Assembly (NCBI GenBank): GCA_015478765.1
Contig: JADMKR010000012.1
Location: forward strand, 809-8,297
Length of the DNA: 7,489 nucleotides
DNA from: Flavobacterium sp.
GTDB lineage: Bacteria > Bacteroidota > Bacteroidia > Flavobacteriales > Flavobacteriaceae
Direction of reading: 5' to 3'
Below the pieces are notes generated by a model. It saw only the letters and a list, made by a program, of their open reading frames with translations. It was not told where the DNA came from and ran no database searches. Positions 1-5,529 of the stretch are shown here, piece after piece (within the stretch, counting starts at the first letter, position 1; each line of letters starts with the position of its first letter). Position numbers and translations under genes: made by a program.

Positions 1-1
1 T

Positions 2-466
2 TTGGGATTGCCATTAATGCTGGCAATAATCGGCGGAACTCCGGAACAATTTGTTCCTTTTATTGATCTTTACAAAAAAGAGGCGATGAAAGCCGGCACC
101 AGCGAAAGTCAGCTTCAAATTGGAGTAAACAACCATATGTTTGTTGGCGAAGATTCTAAAAAAACCGCAGATGAGTTTTTCCCTTATTACGCCGCCATGA
201 TGAACCGGGTGGGCCGCGACAGAGGTTGGGCACCACTATCGCGCGAACAGTATGATTATTTAAGATCGCCAAAATCGGCACTAATGGTAGGTAGTGTCAA
301 CGAAGTAGTCGACAAGATTTTATACCAACATGAACTGTTTGGCAACACTAGGTTTTTGGCACAGGCAAGTATAGGAACCGTTCCTCATAAGATGAACATG
401 CGATCTATCGAGCTGTTTGGGACCAAGGTCGTTCCGCAAGTTCGAAAAGGATTAGGGATTGGTTGA
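2..466 (+). CDS. LLM-class flavin-dependent monooxygenase, C-terminal part (partial at left edge)
   Basis: This is the last 154 residues of a luciferase-like (LLM) flavin-dependent oxidoreductase; the frame is already open at the window edge, so the true start lies outside. The fragment begins in a hydrophobic strand followed by IIGGTPEQFVPFIDLY, then has a helical stretch with MMNRVGRDRGW, the segment SALMVGSVNEVVDKI, and ends with MRSIELFGTKVVPQVRK. This order closely resembles the C-terminal half of the Atu2307/SP_0267-type LLM monooxygenases, which are about 340 residues long, so roughly half the protein is visible. Family members are TIM-barrel enzymes that use reduced flavin and oxygen; the substrate of this subgroup is not known to me and cannot be read from the fragment. 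It ends in TGA and converges on the gene at 545-853. The family call is firm and the subgroup call is from memory of the family. Confidence 0.85.
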   Translation: MGLPLMLAIIGGTPEQFVPFIDLYKKEAMKAGTSESQLQIGVNNHMFVGEDSKKTADEFFPYYAAMMNRVGRDRGWAPLSREQYDYLRSPKSALMVGSVNEVVDKILYQHELFGNTRFLAQASIGTVPHKMNMRSIELFGTKVVPQVRKGLGIG

Positions 467-544
467 CAGGCCGCCGCGAGTGCAAATAATCAGTTTTTTA
501 TAGAAGAGAATTAAAACCAAATGAAAATTGAAAACGCTTCGGTG

Positions 545-853
545 TCAGTGCTTAATTTTTAATTTCGAAATTATCGCATCAATCTCAGGCACTGCAGAAA
601 TACCATATCCGTTTACCAAGACGCCTTTAAGCCCAAGTCGCTCGGAAGATATTGCGTATAAGATTGCCTGATCGTCCGGATTCGTGGCGCCCTCAAATCG
701 GAATACTTTGTCGATCACGAAATCTTCCGGAGAAAGAGGTTTCCCGGATTGTGCACAAACAATGCACTGCTCCTTCAAATTGAAATCTTGCGTGTAACCC
801 TCGTCTTTCAACTCGTTCATTGTTCCCGATAATGTCACATATTTTCCGTTCAT
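545..853 (-). CDS. Small conserved Bacteroidota protein, often labelled phosphoribosylpyrophosphate synthetase
   Basis: A 102-residue soluble protein with no signal peptide or membrane segment. The ATG at 853 was chosen because extending the frame upstream to 892 needs a TTG codon and adds residues unlike the family. It matches a family of about 100 residues common in Flavobacteriia: an N-terminal ELKDEGYTQDFNL segment, a CxxC pair (C30, C33), the central PLSPEDFVIDKVFRFEG followed by NPDDQAILYAISS, and a C-terminal GLKGVLVNGYG. Databases often call these proteins phosphoribosylpyrophosphate synthetase, but real PRPP synthetases have about 310 residues, and neither their pyrophosphate-binding loop nor a PRPP-binding signature is present here. 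The safest description is a protein of unknown function; the CxxC could bind metal or be redox active, which is inference. It is convergent with the monooxygenase and divergent from the ars operon, and no clear promoter was found. Confidence 0.82.
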   Translation of the reverse strand: MNGKYVTLSGTMNELKDEGYTQDFNLKEQCIVCAQSGKPLSPEDFVIDKVFRFEGATNPDDQAILYAISSERLGLKGVLVNGYGISAVPEIDAIISKLKIKH

Positions 854-1028
854 AACTGTTATTTTAATTAATTGACGATTGCTATGCCACAAGCCGAGTG
901 TTCAGTGGCCCCTTTAAAGTTAACACTCTTTGAGGAATAAATGTTCGCCAAAGATCATATTTTAAAAAATCGGACAGAAAGAACAAACTGCCGGCAACAA
1001 AAATAAATGCAATTGCTAACAAACATTT
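854..1028. other. Divergent intergenic region upstream of the ars operator
   Basis: The spacer between the minus-strand gene starting at 853 and the arsR operator is AT-rich. I see no complete Bacteroidota promoter on either strand. On the minus strand, TAACTTTA (921-914) resembles a -7 box at seven of eight positions, but the nearest upstream TTTG is 26 bases away, which is too far for comfort. The divergent arrangement would let ArsR binding influence only the ars side, as the operator sits close to arsR. Confidence 0.4.
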
Positions 1029-1054
1029 CAATATTAATCGTAATATTGCAATAT
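1029..1054 (+). promoter_or_regulatory. Operator-like overlapping palindromes upstream of arsR
   Basis: Two perfect inverted repeats overlap just before the arsR start. The first has arms CAATATTA (1029-1036) and TAATATTG (1041-1048) around ATCG. The second is ATATTGCAATAT at 1043-1054. Together they place three CAATAT/ATATTG half-sites within 26 bases, ending 11 bases before the ATG. AT-rich dyads of this kind in front of the regulator gene are typical binding sites for ArsR/SmtB repressors, so autoregulation of the ars operon is likely. TAATATTG at 1041-1048 also matches the Bacteroidota -7 box (TAnnTTTG) at seven of eight positions, with a TTG at 1013-1015. The 25-base spacing is long, so the promoter assignment is weak even though the dyad itself is certain. 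Confidence 0.72.
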
Positions 1055-1065
1055 ACTATTTTGCT

Positions 1066-1425
1066 ATGGGTGCTACAAAAACAGATCATTTTACAGATCC
1101 TCAAAATGAACTCGCTGTTTTAGCGAAAGCTCTCGGGCATCCCGCCCGGATTGCAATCATTGAATACTTGCTCAAGGTCGATTCCTGTATATGTGGCGAT
1201 ATTGTCAACGAATTGCCATTAGCTCAACCCACGGTAAGTCAGCATCTGAGAGAATTGAAAGTTGCCGGTTTGATAAAAGGCACCGTCGAAGGAACTTCGA
1301 TATGCTATTGTATTAACGAGGTTGGAATCGAAAAAATAAAAGGTTTTTTTGAGCATATATCCGATCTTTTAGAAAAGAAACGCAACAATCCGCTCGCAGG
1401 TGATTTCGCCGAGCAATGCTGTTAA
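1066..1425 (+). CDS. arsR: ArsR/SmtB-family arsenic-responsive repressor
   Basis: A 119-residue winged helix-turn-helix regulator and first gene of the ars operon. It probably dimerises on the palindromes directly upstream and leaves DNA when As(III) or Sb(III) binds its cysteines. Visible parts are an N-terminal helix with LAKALGHPARIAIIEYL (about 19-35), the helix-turn-helix with recognition helix AQPTVSQHLRELKVAGLI (53-70), the wing KGTVEGTSICYCIN (71-84), and a C-terminal helix. C41 and C43 in DSCICGDIV sit where E. coli ArsR has the CVC part of its arsenic site; the third cysteine of that site is replaced (about I46). A second CxC (C80, C82) lies in the wing and the protein ends in C118-C119, so the exact sensing ligands are unclear. 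The ATG at 1066 follows the operator by 11 bases; 30 bases separate the stop from the next gene. The family is certain and arsenic specificity is strongly supported by the neighbours. Confidence 0.93.
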   Translation: MGATKTDHFTDPQNELAVLAKALGHPARIAIIEYLLKVDSCICGDIVNELPLAQPTVSQHLRELKVAGLIKGTVEGTSICYCINEVGIEKIKGFFEHISDLLEKKRNNPLAGDFAEQCC

Positions 1426-1455
1426 ACCCGAGTAATAATTTAAAAATTCACTACA

Positions 1456-1929
1456 ATGAAACTATCTGAAATTAAAAATCAGCTCGCTAATTTGGATTCG
1501 CTTAGCTTTTTGCTTCCAAACGGCACCTTCGTACCCCAAAATTTCCACGTTACCGAGGTGGGTTTACTAACGAAAAACTTCATCGACTGCGGCGGAACGG
1601 TACGAAAAGAAACAGTAGTCAATTTCCAGTTGTGGGAAGATTCAACCGACGAAGATCACCGATTGAAGCCAGCCAAACTTTTAAAGATAATTGCAATGTC
1701 TGAACAAATATTGGGCATTGGCGATTTTGATGTCGAAGTCGAATATCAGGAAAATACCATCGGCAAATACGATTTAGGATTCAACGGACAACATTTCCTG
1801 CTTCTCAATAAACAAACTGCCTGTCTAGCATCGGATCAGTGCGGAGTCCCCGCCCAGAAAAAGAAAATCAAACTATCAGACGTTTCCACTCAAACGAATA
1901 GTTGTGCCCCGGGCGGCGGATGCTGTTGA
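1456..1929 (+). CDS. DUF6428-type protein of the ars operon, cysteine-rich tail
   Basis: A 157-residue soluble protein, second in the ars operon. It resembles proteins called DUF6428 that sit beside arsR, arsC and acr3 in Bacteroidota; the family name is from memory and no function is established. Family-like segments are LPNGTFVPQNFHVTEVG (20-36), FIDCGGTVRKE (42-52), FQLW with a following DEDHRLKPAKLLKI (57-78), and the beta-rich DVEVEYQ...IGKYDLGFNG stretch (92-111). Six cysteines occur: C45, C123, C129, C150, C156 and C157. The last three form CAPGGGCC at the very C-terminus, a flexible glycine-rich tail suited to binding a soft metalloid. There is no signal peptide or membrane segment, so it is probably cytoplasmic. 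Inference from cysteines and context: it may pass or buffer As(III), or assist the reductase or permease. It is not related to ArsD or ArsA by anything visible. Confidence 0.88.
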   Translation: MKLSEIKNQLANLDSLSFLLPNGTFVPQNFHVTEVGLLTKNFIDCGGTVRKETVVNFQLWEDSTDEDHRLKPAKLLKIIAMSEQILGIGDFDVEVEYQENTIGKYDLGFNGQHFLLLNKQTACLASDQCGVPAQKKKIKLSDVSTQTNSCAPGGGCC

Positions 1930-1945
1930 TTCTAAAAAGTGAACG

Positions 1946-2572
1946 ATGTTTAAAAACAACCGCCTTTATCCGGAAATTGAAAAATTCGCAGGTGCACTGA
2001 ATTACGATAAAATTTCAAATGAGCGAAAATCTGTTTTACAGCCTTTGATCGATTATATCGAAAATAAGCATTTTTTACAGAAGGAAATCAGGCTGAATTT
2101 CATTTGCACACACAATTCACGGCGCAGCCATATTTCCCAAGTCTGGGCACAGACCGCCGCAACGTATTATGACATCCAAAATGTGTATTGCTATTCAGGC
2201 GGAACCGAAGCGACGGCGCTATATCCGATGACTGCGGAATCCTTGGCAAATTCGGGTTTTCAGATCCGTACCATCGCACAGGGAGAAAATCCGATTTACG
2301 CCATCAAATACGGTGAAAACGAACATCCCATCATTGGCTTCTCAAAAAAATATGACGCTTCTTTTAACCCGTCAACCGAATTTGCGGCCATTATGACCTG
2401 TTCCCACGCCGATGGCGGTTGTCCGTTTATTGCGGGAGCCGAAAAACGGATTGTCATAACCTATGACGATCCGAAATTTTTTGATGGTACGCCGCTCCAA
2501 GCCGCAAAGTACAACGAACGAAGTTTACAGATAGCGACAGAATTATTTTACGTTTTTTCCAAAATAAAATAA
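1946..2572 (+). CDS. arsC: Arsenate reductase, low-molecular-weight phosphatase type (thioredoxin-linked)
   Basis: A 208-residue cytoplasmic enzyme that reduces arsenate to arsenite for export by the next gene. The fold is that of low-molecular-weight tyrosine phosphatases: the P-loop CX5R is C54-THNSR-R60 followed by S61, preceded by the strand RLNFI. The resolving cysteines appear as C152 and C159 in TCSHADGGCP, the same CX6C spacing as Cys82 and Cys89 of Bacillus/Staphylococcus ArsC, which argues for the thioredoxin-coupled triple-cysteine mechanism. A DDP motif at 174-176 is the likely general-acid region. Those ArsC enzymes have about 130-140 residues; this one has some 50 extra residues before the P-loop strand and an insertion around 110-140 (ENPIYAIKYGENEHPIIGF). 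I recall similar longer proteins in other Bacteroidota, sometimes labelled protein-tyrosine phosphatase. It starts 16 bases after the DUF6428 gene and ends one base before the permease gene, so co-translation is likely. Confidence 0.9.
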   Translation: MFKNNRLYPEIEKFAGALNYDKISNERKSVLQPLIDYIENKHFLQKEIRLNFICTHNSRRSHISQVWAQTAATYYDIQNVYCYSGGTEATALYPMTAESLANSGFQIRTIAQGENPIYAIKYGENEHPIIGFSKKYDASFNPSTEFAAIMTCSHADGGCPFIAGAEKRIVITYDDPKFFDGTPLQAAKYNERSLQIATELFYVFSKIK

Positions 2573-2573
2573 A

Positions 2574-3605
2574 ATGGGAGTAGATAAAAAGCAACTGCCA
2601 ATTTTCGAACGATATTTAAGCGTGTGGGTGGCCCTGTGCATTGCAATAGGAATTGGAATCGGACAAGTTGCGGGAAATGACATGCAGATTCTGGCGGATG
2701 CCGAAATATATAAGGTCAACATTCCGATCGCTATCTTAATCTGGCTGATGATTTATCCAATGATGGTCCAAATAGATTTCAGCAGCATCAAAAATGTCGG
2801 ACGGGCACCAAAAGGATTGATTCTGACGGTTGTGATCAACTGGCTGGTAAAGCCTTTTACGATGGCTTTCTTCGCATGGATATTCTTTGAACATATCTTT
2901 TCGGCATGGATAGATCCCGAACTGGCAGGAGAATATATAGCCGGAGCGATCCTTCTCGGAGTGGCACCGTGTACTGCGATGGTATTTGTCTGGTCCTATC
3001 TCACCGACGGCGATCCGAATTACACACTGGTTCAGGTATCGGTAAATGACCTCATCATATTGGTCGCCTTTGTTCCGTTAGTAGGGCTTTTATTGGGAAT
3101 TACCGACGTCTTGATTCCGTATGACACCTTGATCGCATCCGTAGTGATTTTTGTAGTTGTTCCATTGGCAGCAGGCGTTGCTACCAGCAAATGGCTTACA
3201 AAAAAGTATGGTGAAGATTGGTTTAAAGCGGTGTTTCTACCCCGATTGAAACCTTTGAGTATTATTGCATTGCTTCTTACACTAATATTGTTGTTTGCGT
3301 TTCAGGGTGCTACCATTCTAGAAAATCCGCTAATCATATTATTGGTTGCAGTGCCGCTTATTATACAATCGTATTCCATTTTTTTCCTGACCTGGGCCGC
3401 GGGCCGAAAACTGAGACTTACCCATGCGATATGTGCACCGGCAGCAATGATTGGAACCAGCAACTTCTTTGAACTGGCCGTTGCAGTGGCCATTGCGCTC
3501 TTCGGACTTCAGAGTCCGGCTGCGTTGGTAACCGTGGTTGGTGTGCTTGTCGAAGTTCCGATAATGCTGACTTTAGTGGCATTAGCCAACAAATGGAAGT
3601 ATTAA
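2574..3605 (+). CDS. acr3: ACR3-family arsenite efflux permease
   Basis: A 343-residue inner-membrane transporter of the ACR3 group (bile/arsenite/riboflavin transporter superfamily), which exports arsenite using the proton motive force. About ten hydrophobic segments are visible, starting at 14-34, 48-66 and 81-106. The family signature GVAPCTAMVFVWSYLTDGDPNYTLVQVSVND (129-159) contains the conserved cysteine C133, essential in characterised ACR3 proteins, and the second signature SNFFELAVAVAI (296-307) supplies E300, matching the conserved glutamate of the family. Length is normal and no defect is seen. The ATG begins one base after the arsC stop. It is the last gene of the operon, and only 41 bases lie between its stop and the end of the convergent ybdG gene; no clear hairpin terminator is visible there. 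A gene in this position is sometimes named arsB, but it is not the ArsB family. Confidence 0.95.
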   Translation: MGVDKKQLPIFERYLSVWVALCIAIGIGIGQVAGNDMQILADAEIYKVNIPIAILIWLMIYPMMVQIDFSSIKNVGRAPKGLILTVVINWLVKPFTMAFFAWIFFEHIFSAWIDPELAGEYIAGAILLGVAPCTAMVFVWSYLTDGDPNYTLVQVSVNDLIILVAFVPLVGLLLGITDVLIPYDTLIASVVIFVVVPLAAGVATSKWLTKKYGEDWFKAVFLPRLKPLSIIALLLTLILLFAFQGATILENPLIILLVAVPLIIQSYSIFFLTWAAGRKLRLTHAICAPAAMIGTSNFFELAVAVAIALFGLQSPAALVTVVGVLVEVPIMLTLVALANKWKY

Positions 3606-3646
3606 CCCAACAATGAAAATGCCGATGCAGGTTGGTGTCGAATATC

Positions 3647-4915
3647 CTATCTTTCAGCAAACCGTTCCCTAAGCAAACTGATATCACTACCGGCAGGTTG
3701 CTGGAACAATTCGAGATCGAACCACGCTGCAGCGGCGAACAGGTGATCAAATATATCCGACTGGATACTTTCATAATCGAGCCATGACGTGGTGTTCGTG
3801 AAGCAGTAAATCTCAATCGGCAGGCCGCGGTCATCACTGGGCAGTTGCCGAACCATTACGGTCATATCCTGTCTGATATCTTTGTGCTTGATTAGATAAT
3901 TCTCGACATATTTTCTAAATACGCCAATATTCGTCATCCGTCGCCCGTTAATTAACTGCGAGGTATCGGTGCCCAAAACCGAATTGTATTCTTCAATCTC
4001 GCGTTGCCTTTCGGAGACATACTCAGTGATAAGTTCGTATTTTTTAAAACGTTCCCGGGTTTCAGGATCGACAAATTTTATGGTGCGTACATTTATTAAA
4101 ACCGAACGTTTAATCCGGCGGCCGCCACTTTCCTGCATGCCGCGCCAGTTTTTAAAGCTGTCGGTAATGAAATAGAATGTAGGAATGGCCGTGATGGTTT
4201 TATCCCAATTGCGGACCTTCACCGTATTCAGGTTAATAGCAATTACATCGCCATCGGCGTTAAACTTGGGCATTTCGACCCAGTCGCCAACGCGAACCAC
4301 ATCATTGGCGGAAATTTGGACACTGGCCACCAAACCCAGTATGGTATCCTTAAAAATAAGAAGGATTATAGCGGTCATCGCACCGAAAGCGGTTAGAAAG
4401 TACATGGGCGATTTCCCAATGATGATCGATAATATAATAATGAACATCGCAATATAAAATACAATGCGCACCAACTGAAAATAGCTTGCCAGTGGCTTGT
4501 TCAAAAATACGGGTGACTGCGAAAGTATATATTCGACAGCTTTTAGAAATGATATTATGATGAGTGCGCCGGCGATAAGAATATAAACATCGGCGATCTT
4601 GATCATTATTGGCTGCACTTGCTCATAATCGGCGAATAATGCCGGCGTTGCCGCTCGAACGATAAGAGCCGGGATAATGTGGGCCAGATTATCGAACGTT
4701 CTGCGATCGGCAAGTACGTCGTCCCATTTAAAGGATGTTTTCCTGAAAAACGCATTTAGAATCTGAAGCAGGAATCGCTTGGTGATAAGGTAGGTGATGA
4801 TTGCGGCGAGTGCCAAGGCCAGTATTCCCGTCAGGACCAGAATTATTGGAATCCATTCTGATGCTATACCGGAATCGGTTAGGAACGATTGAAACCTCTC
4901 GTGTATGGATGTCAT
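3647..4915 (-). CDS. ybdG: MscS-family mechanosensitive ion channel, YbdG type
   Basis: A 422-residue inner-membrane channel that resembles E. coli YbdG (415 residues), linked to the MscM miniconductance activity that relieves turgor on osmotic downshock. Several transmembrane helices are visible (about 21-46, 76-96, 106-129, 147-167), then the pore helix region with LTAFGAMTAIILLIFKD (174-190) and GLVASVQISAND (194-205). The MscS beta domain follows, with VRVGDWVEMP (207-216) and VRNWDKTITAIPT (234-246). The C-terminal part carries YbdG-like blocks SFKNWRGM...SGGRRIKRS (253-271), RRMTNIGVFRKYVENYL (325-341) and EIYCFTNTTSWLDYESIQSDIFDH (368-391). The ATG at 4915 was chosen because a promoter lies immediately upstream and the resulting length fits; the frame can be extended to a TTG at 5062, but that would put the promoter inside the gene. 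It converges on the ars operon and is probably independent of it. Confidence 0.92.
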   Translation of the reverse strand: MTSIHERFQSFLTDSGIASEWIPIILVLTGILALALAAIITYLITKRFLLQILNAFFRKTSFKWDDVLADRRTFDNLAHIIPALIVRAATPALFADYEQVQPIMIKIADVYILIAGALIIISFLKAVEYILSQSPVFLNKPLASYFQLVRIVFYIAMFIIILSIIIGKSPMYFLTAFGAMTAIILLIFKDTILGLVASVQISANDVVRVGDWVEMPKFNADGDVIAINLNTVKVRNWDKTITAIPTFYFITDSFKNWRGMQESGGRRIKRSVLINVRTIKFVDPETRERFKKYELITEYVSERQREIEEYNSVLGTDTSQLINGRRMTNIGVFRKYVENYLIKHKDIRQDMTVMVRQLPSDDRGLPIEIYCFTNTTSWLDYESIQSDIFDHLFAAAAWFDLELFQQPAGSDISLLRERFAER

Positions 4916-4939
4916 TATATTATGTGATTTTGAATCGGG

Positions 4940-4968
4940 CAAATTTACACCGATAAAACCGGAGCAAA
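4940..4968 (-). promoter_or_regulatory. Bacteroidota-type promoter of ybdG
   Basis: Read on the minus strand, TTTG (4968-4965) is followed after 17 bases by TAAATTTG (4947-4940). This fits the TTTG/TAnnTTTG promoter used by the primary sigma factor in Bacteroidota, with a perfect -7 box and usual spacing. Transcription would begin near 4934-4936, giving a leader of about 20 bases before the ATG at 4915. The site decides the ybdG start, since the longer TTG-started frame would begin upstream of it. It is a sequence match only; no start site has been measured. Confidence 0.75.
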
Positions 4969-5005
4969 AAATACTGTTGCGCTTTGGGAAATCTTTAACG
5001 TGAAT

Positions 5006-5118
5006 GGCCGCGCGAGGGATGGCAGTGGAGATCCTTTTGAAGCGCAGCAAAGCGAAGGTCAAAAGATCGCAACGAACAGCCCGACAGCGCCGGAGCTTGC
5101 GCAGGCGGTGACGCGCCC
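5006..5118 (+). other. GC-rich foldable intergenic element, candidate structured RNA or dispersed repeat
   Basis: A compact segment that can fold into nested helices. The ends pair: GGC and GCG at 5006-5012 against CGC and GCC at 5112-5117, with one bulged base. GGG at 5016-5018 can pair with CCC at 5080-5082. A central arm joins GATCCTTTTGA (5030-5040) to TCAAAAGATC (5059-5068) with one bulged C, and its loop holds CGC/GCG at 5043-5045 and 5052-5054. A further hairpin pairs CGCC (5088-5091) with GGCG (5104-5107). From memory, similar blocks (CAGTGG, ATCCTTTT, then AAAAGAT, AACG and GCCCG) recur between genes in many Flavobacterium genomes; I cannot name the family. The orientation given follows that recollection. 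It lies upstream of ybdG on the opposite sense and follows no + strand gene here, so it would need its own promoter if transcribed. The fold is seen; function is unknown. Confidence 0.55.
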
Positions 5119-5253
5119 AAAATTTTATTCAACAATCAGAGGTACGCGCACCCCGCAACCTTTCAACCAAACAAATATTAAATAATTGCTATCCGATTTT
5201 ACTCGAAATACGGAGCGGCTGTGAATGTTGGCCAACTAAATCACCGGTTAATT

Positions 5254-5400
5254 ATGGACTTCAAACATACAACACCACAACAAAAAACTTACTTCTGGAT
5301 TATTTGCCTGGTAACATCGACCGTTGGTGCTTATACGGACCGTATTTTCAAGGAAAGTAAAAACGGTAACCTGTATGGTTTTTATAAACCGAAATCTTAA
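5254..5400 (+). CDS. Possible small protein of 48 residues, unknown
   Basis: An ATG-started frame of 48 codons ending in TAA. The product starts with a polar segment (MDFKHTTPQQKT), then has a short hydrophobic run, YFWIICLVTSTVGAY at 13-27, followed by a basic tail rich in Lys and aromatic residues and ending YGFYKPKS. It could be a small single-pass membrane peptide, but the hydrophobic run is short and contains polar residues, and no recognised family or clear ribosome site supports it. It lies on the same strand as the surface-protein gene, 129 bases upstream of it. A weak hairpin, CTTGC-C-GC against GCGCAAG (5439-5463), lies 38 bases after the stop without a following T-run, so it is poor evidence of a terminator. 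Chance is a real alternative; conservation of the frame in relatives would decide. Confidence 0.3.
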   Translation: MDFKHTTPQQKTYFWIICLVTSTVGAYTDRIFKESKNGNLYGFYKPKS

Positions 5401-5529
5401 TGCTGGCAGCAATTTAAAACTATTTTTACAGATACCCCCTTGCCGCGAAAGTTCCAGCGCAAGCGAAAATCATTTTTCACAAACTGTGGATCTAACCGAT
5501 TCTGATTGAAATTGAACAAGTACTGATTG

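Larger units (their letters stand above)
4916..5253. other. Intergenic region between ybdG and the surface-protein locus
   Basis: This 338-base stretch carries no gene I can support. It holds the ybdG promoter (4940-4968) and the foldable element (about 5006-5118). The remainder, 5119-5253, is AT-rich and shows no convincing promoter, terminator, tRNA or repeat. Short frames that cross it, including one from 5000 to 5185, have a composition set by the foldable element and resemble no known protein. Confidence 0.6.

Noticed and set aside
524..559. AT-rich inverted repeat, AAAATTGA against TTAATTTT, near the convergent gene ends
   Set aside because: The stem is AT-only apart from one G-T pair with a 20-base loop, and it overlaps the 3' end of the minus-strand gene; too weak to call a terminator.
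854..892. Thirteen-codon N-terminal extension of the small gene at 545-853
   Set aside because: It would start at TTG and adds residues with no family resemblance; the ATG at 853 gives the usual family length of about 100 residues.
3418..3837. Minus-strand open frame of 139 codons across the acr3 end and the ybdG end
   Set aside because: It overlaps two well-supported genes in another frame and its product resembles nothing known.
4916..5062. N-terminal extension of the YbdG-type channel
   Set aside because: It starts at TTG, overlaps a strong promoter and the foldable element, and makes the protein longer than its family.
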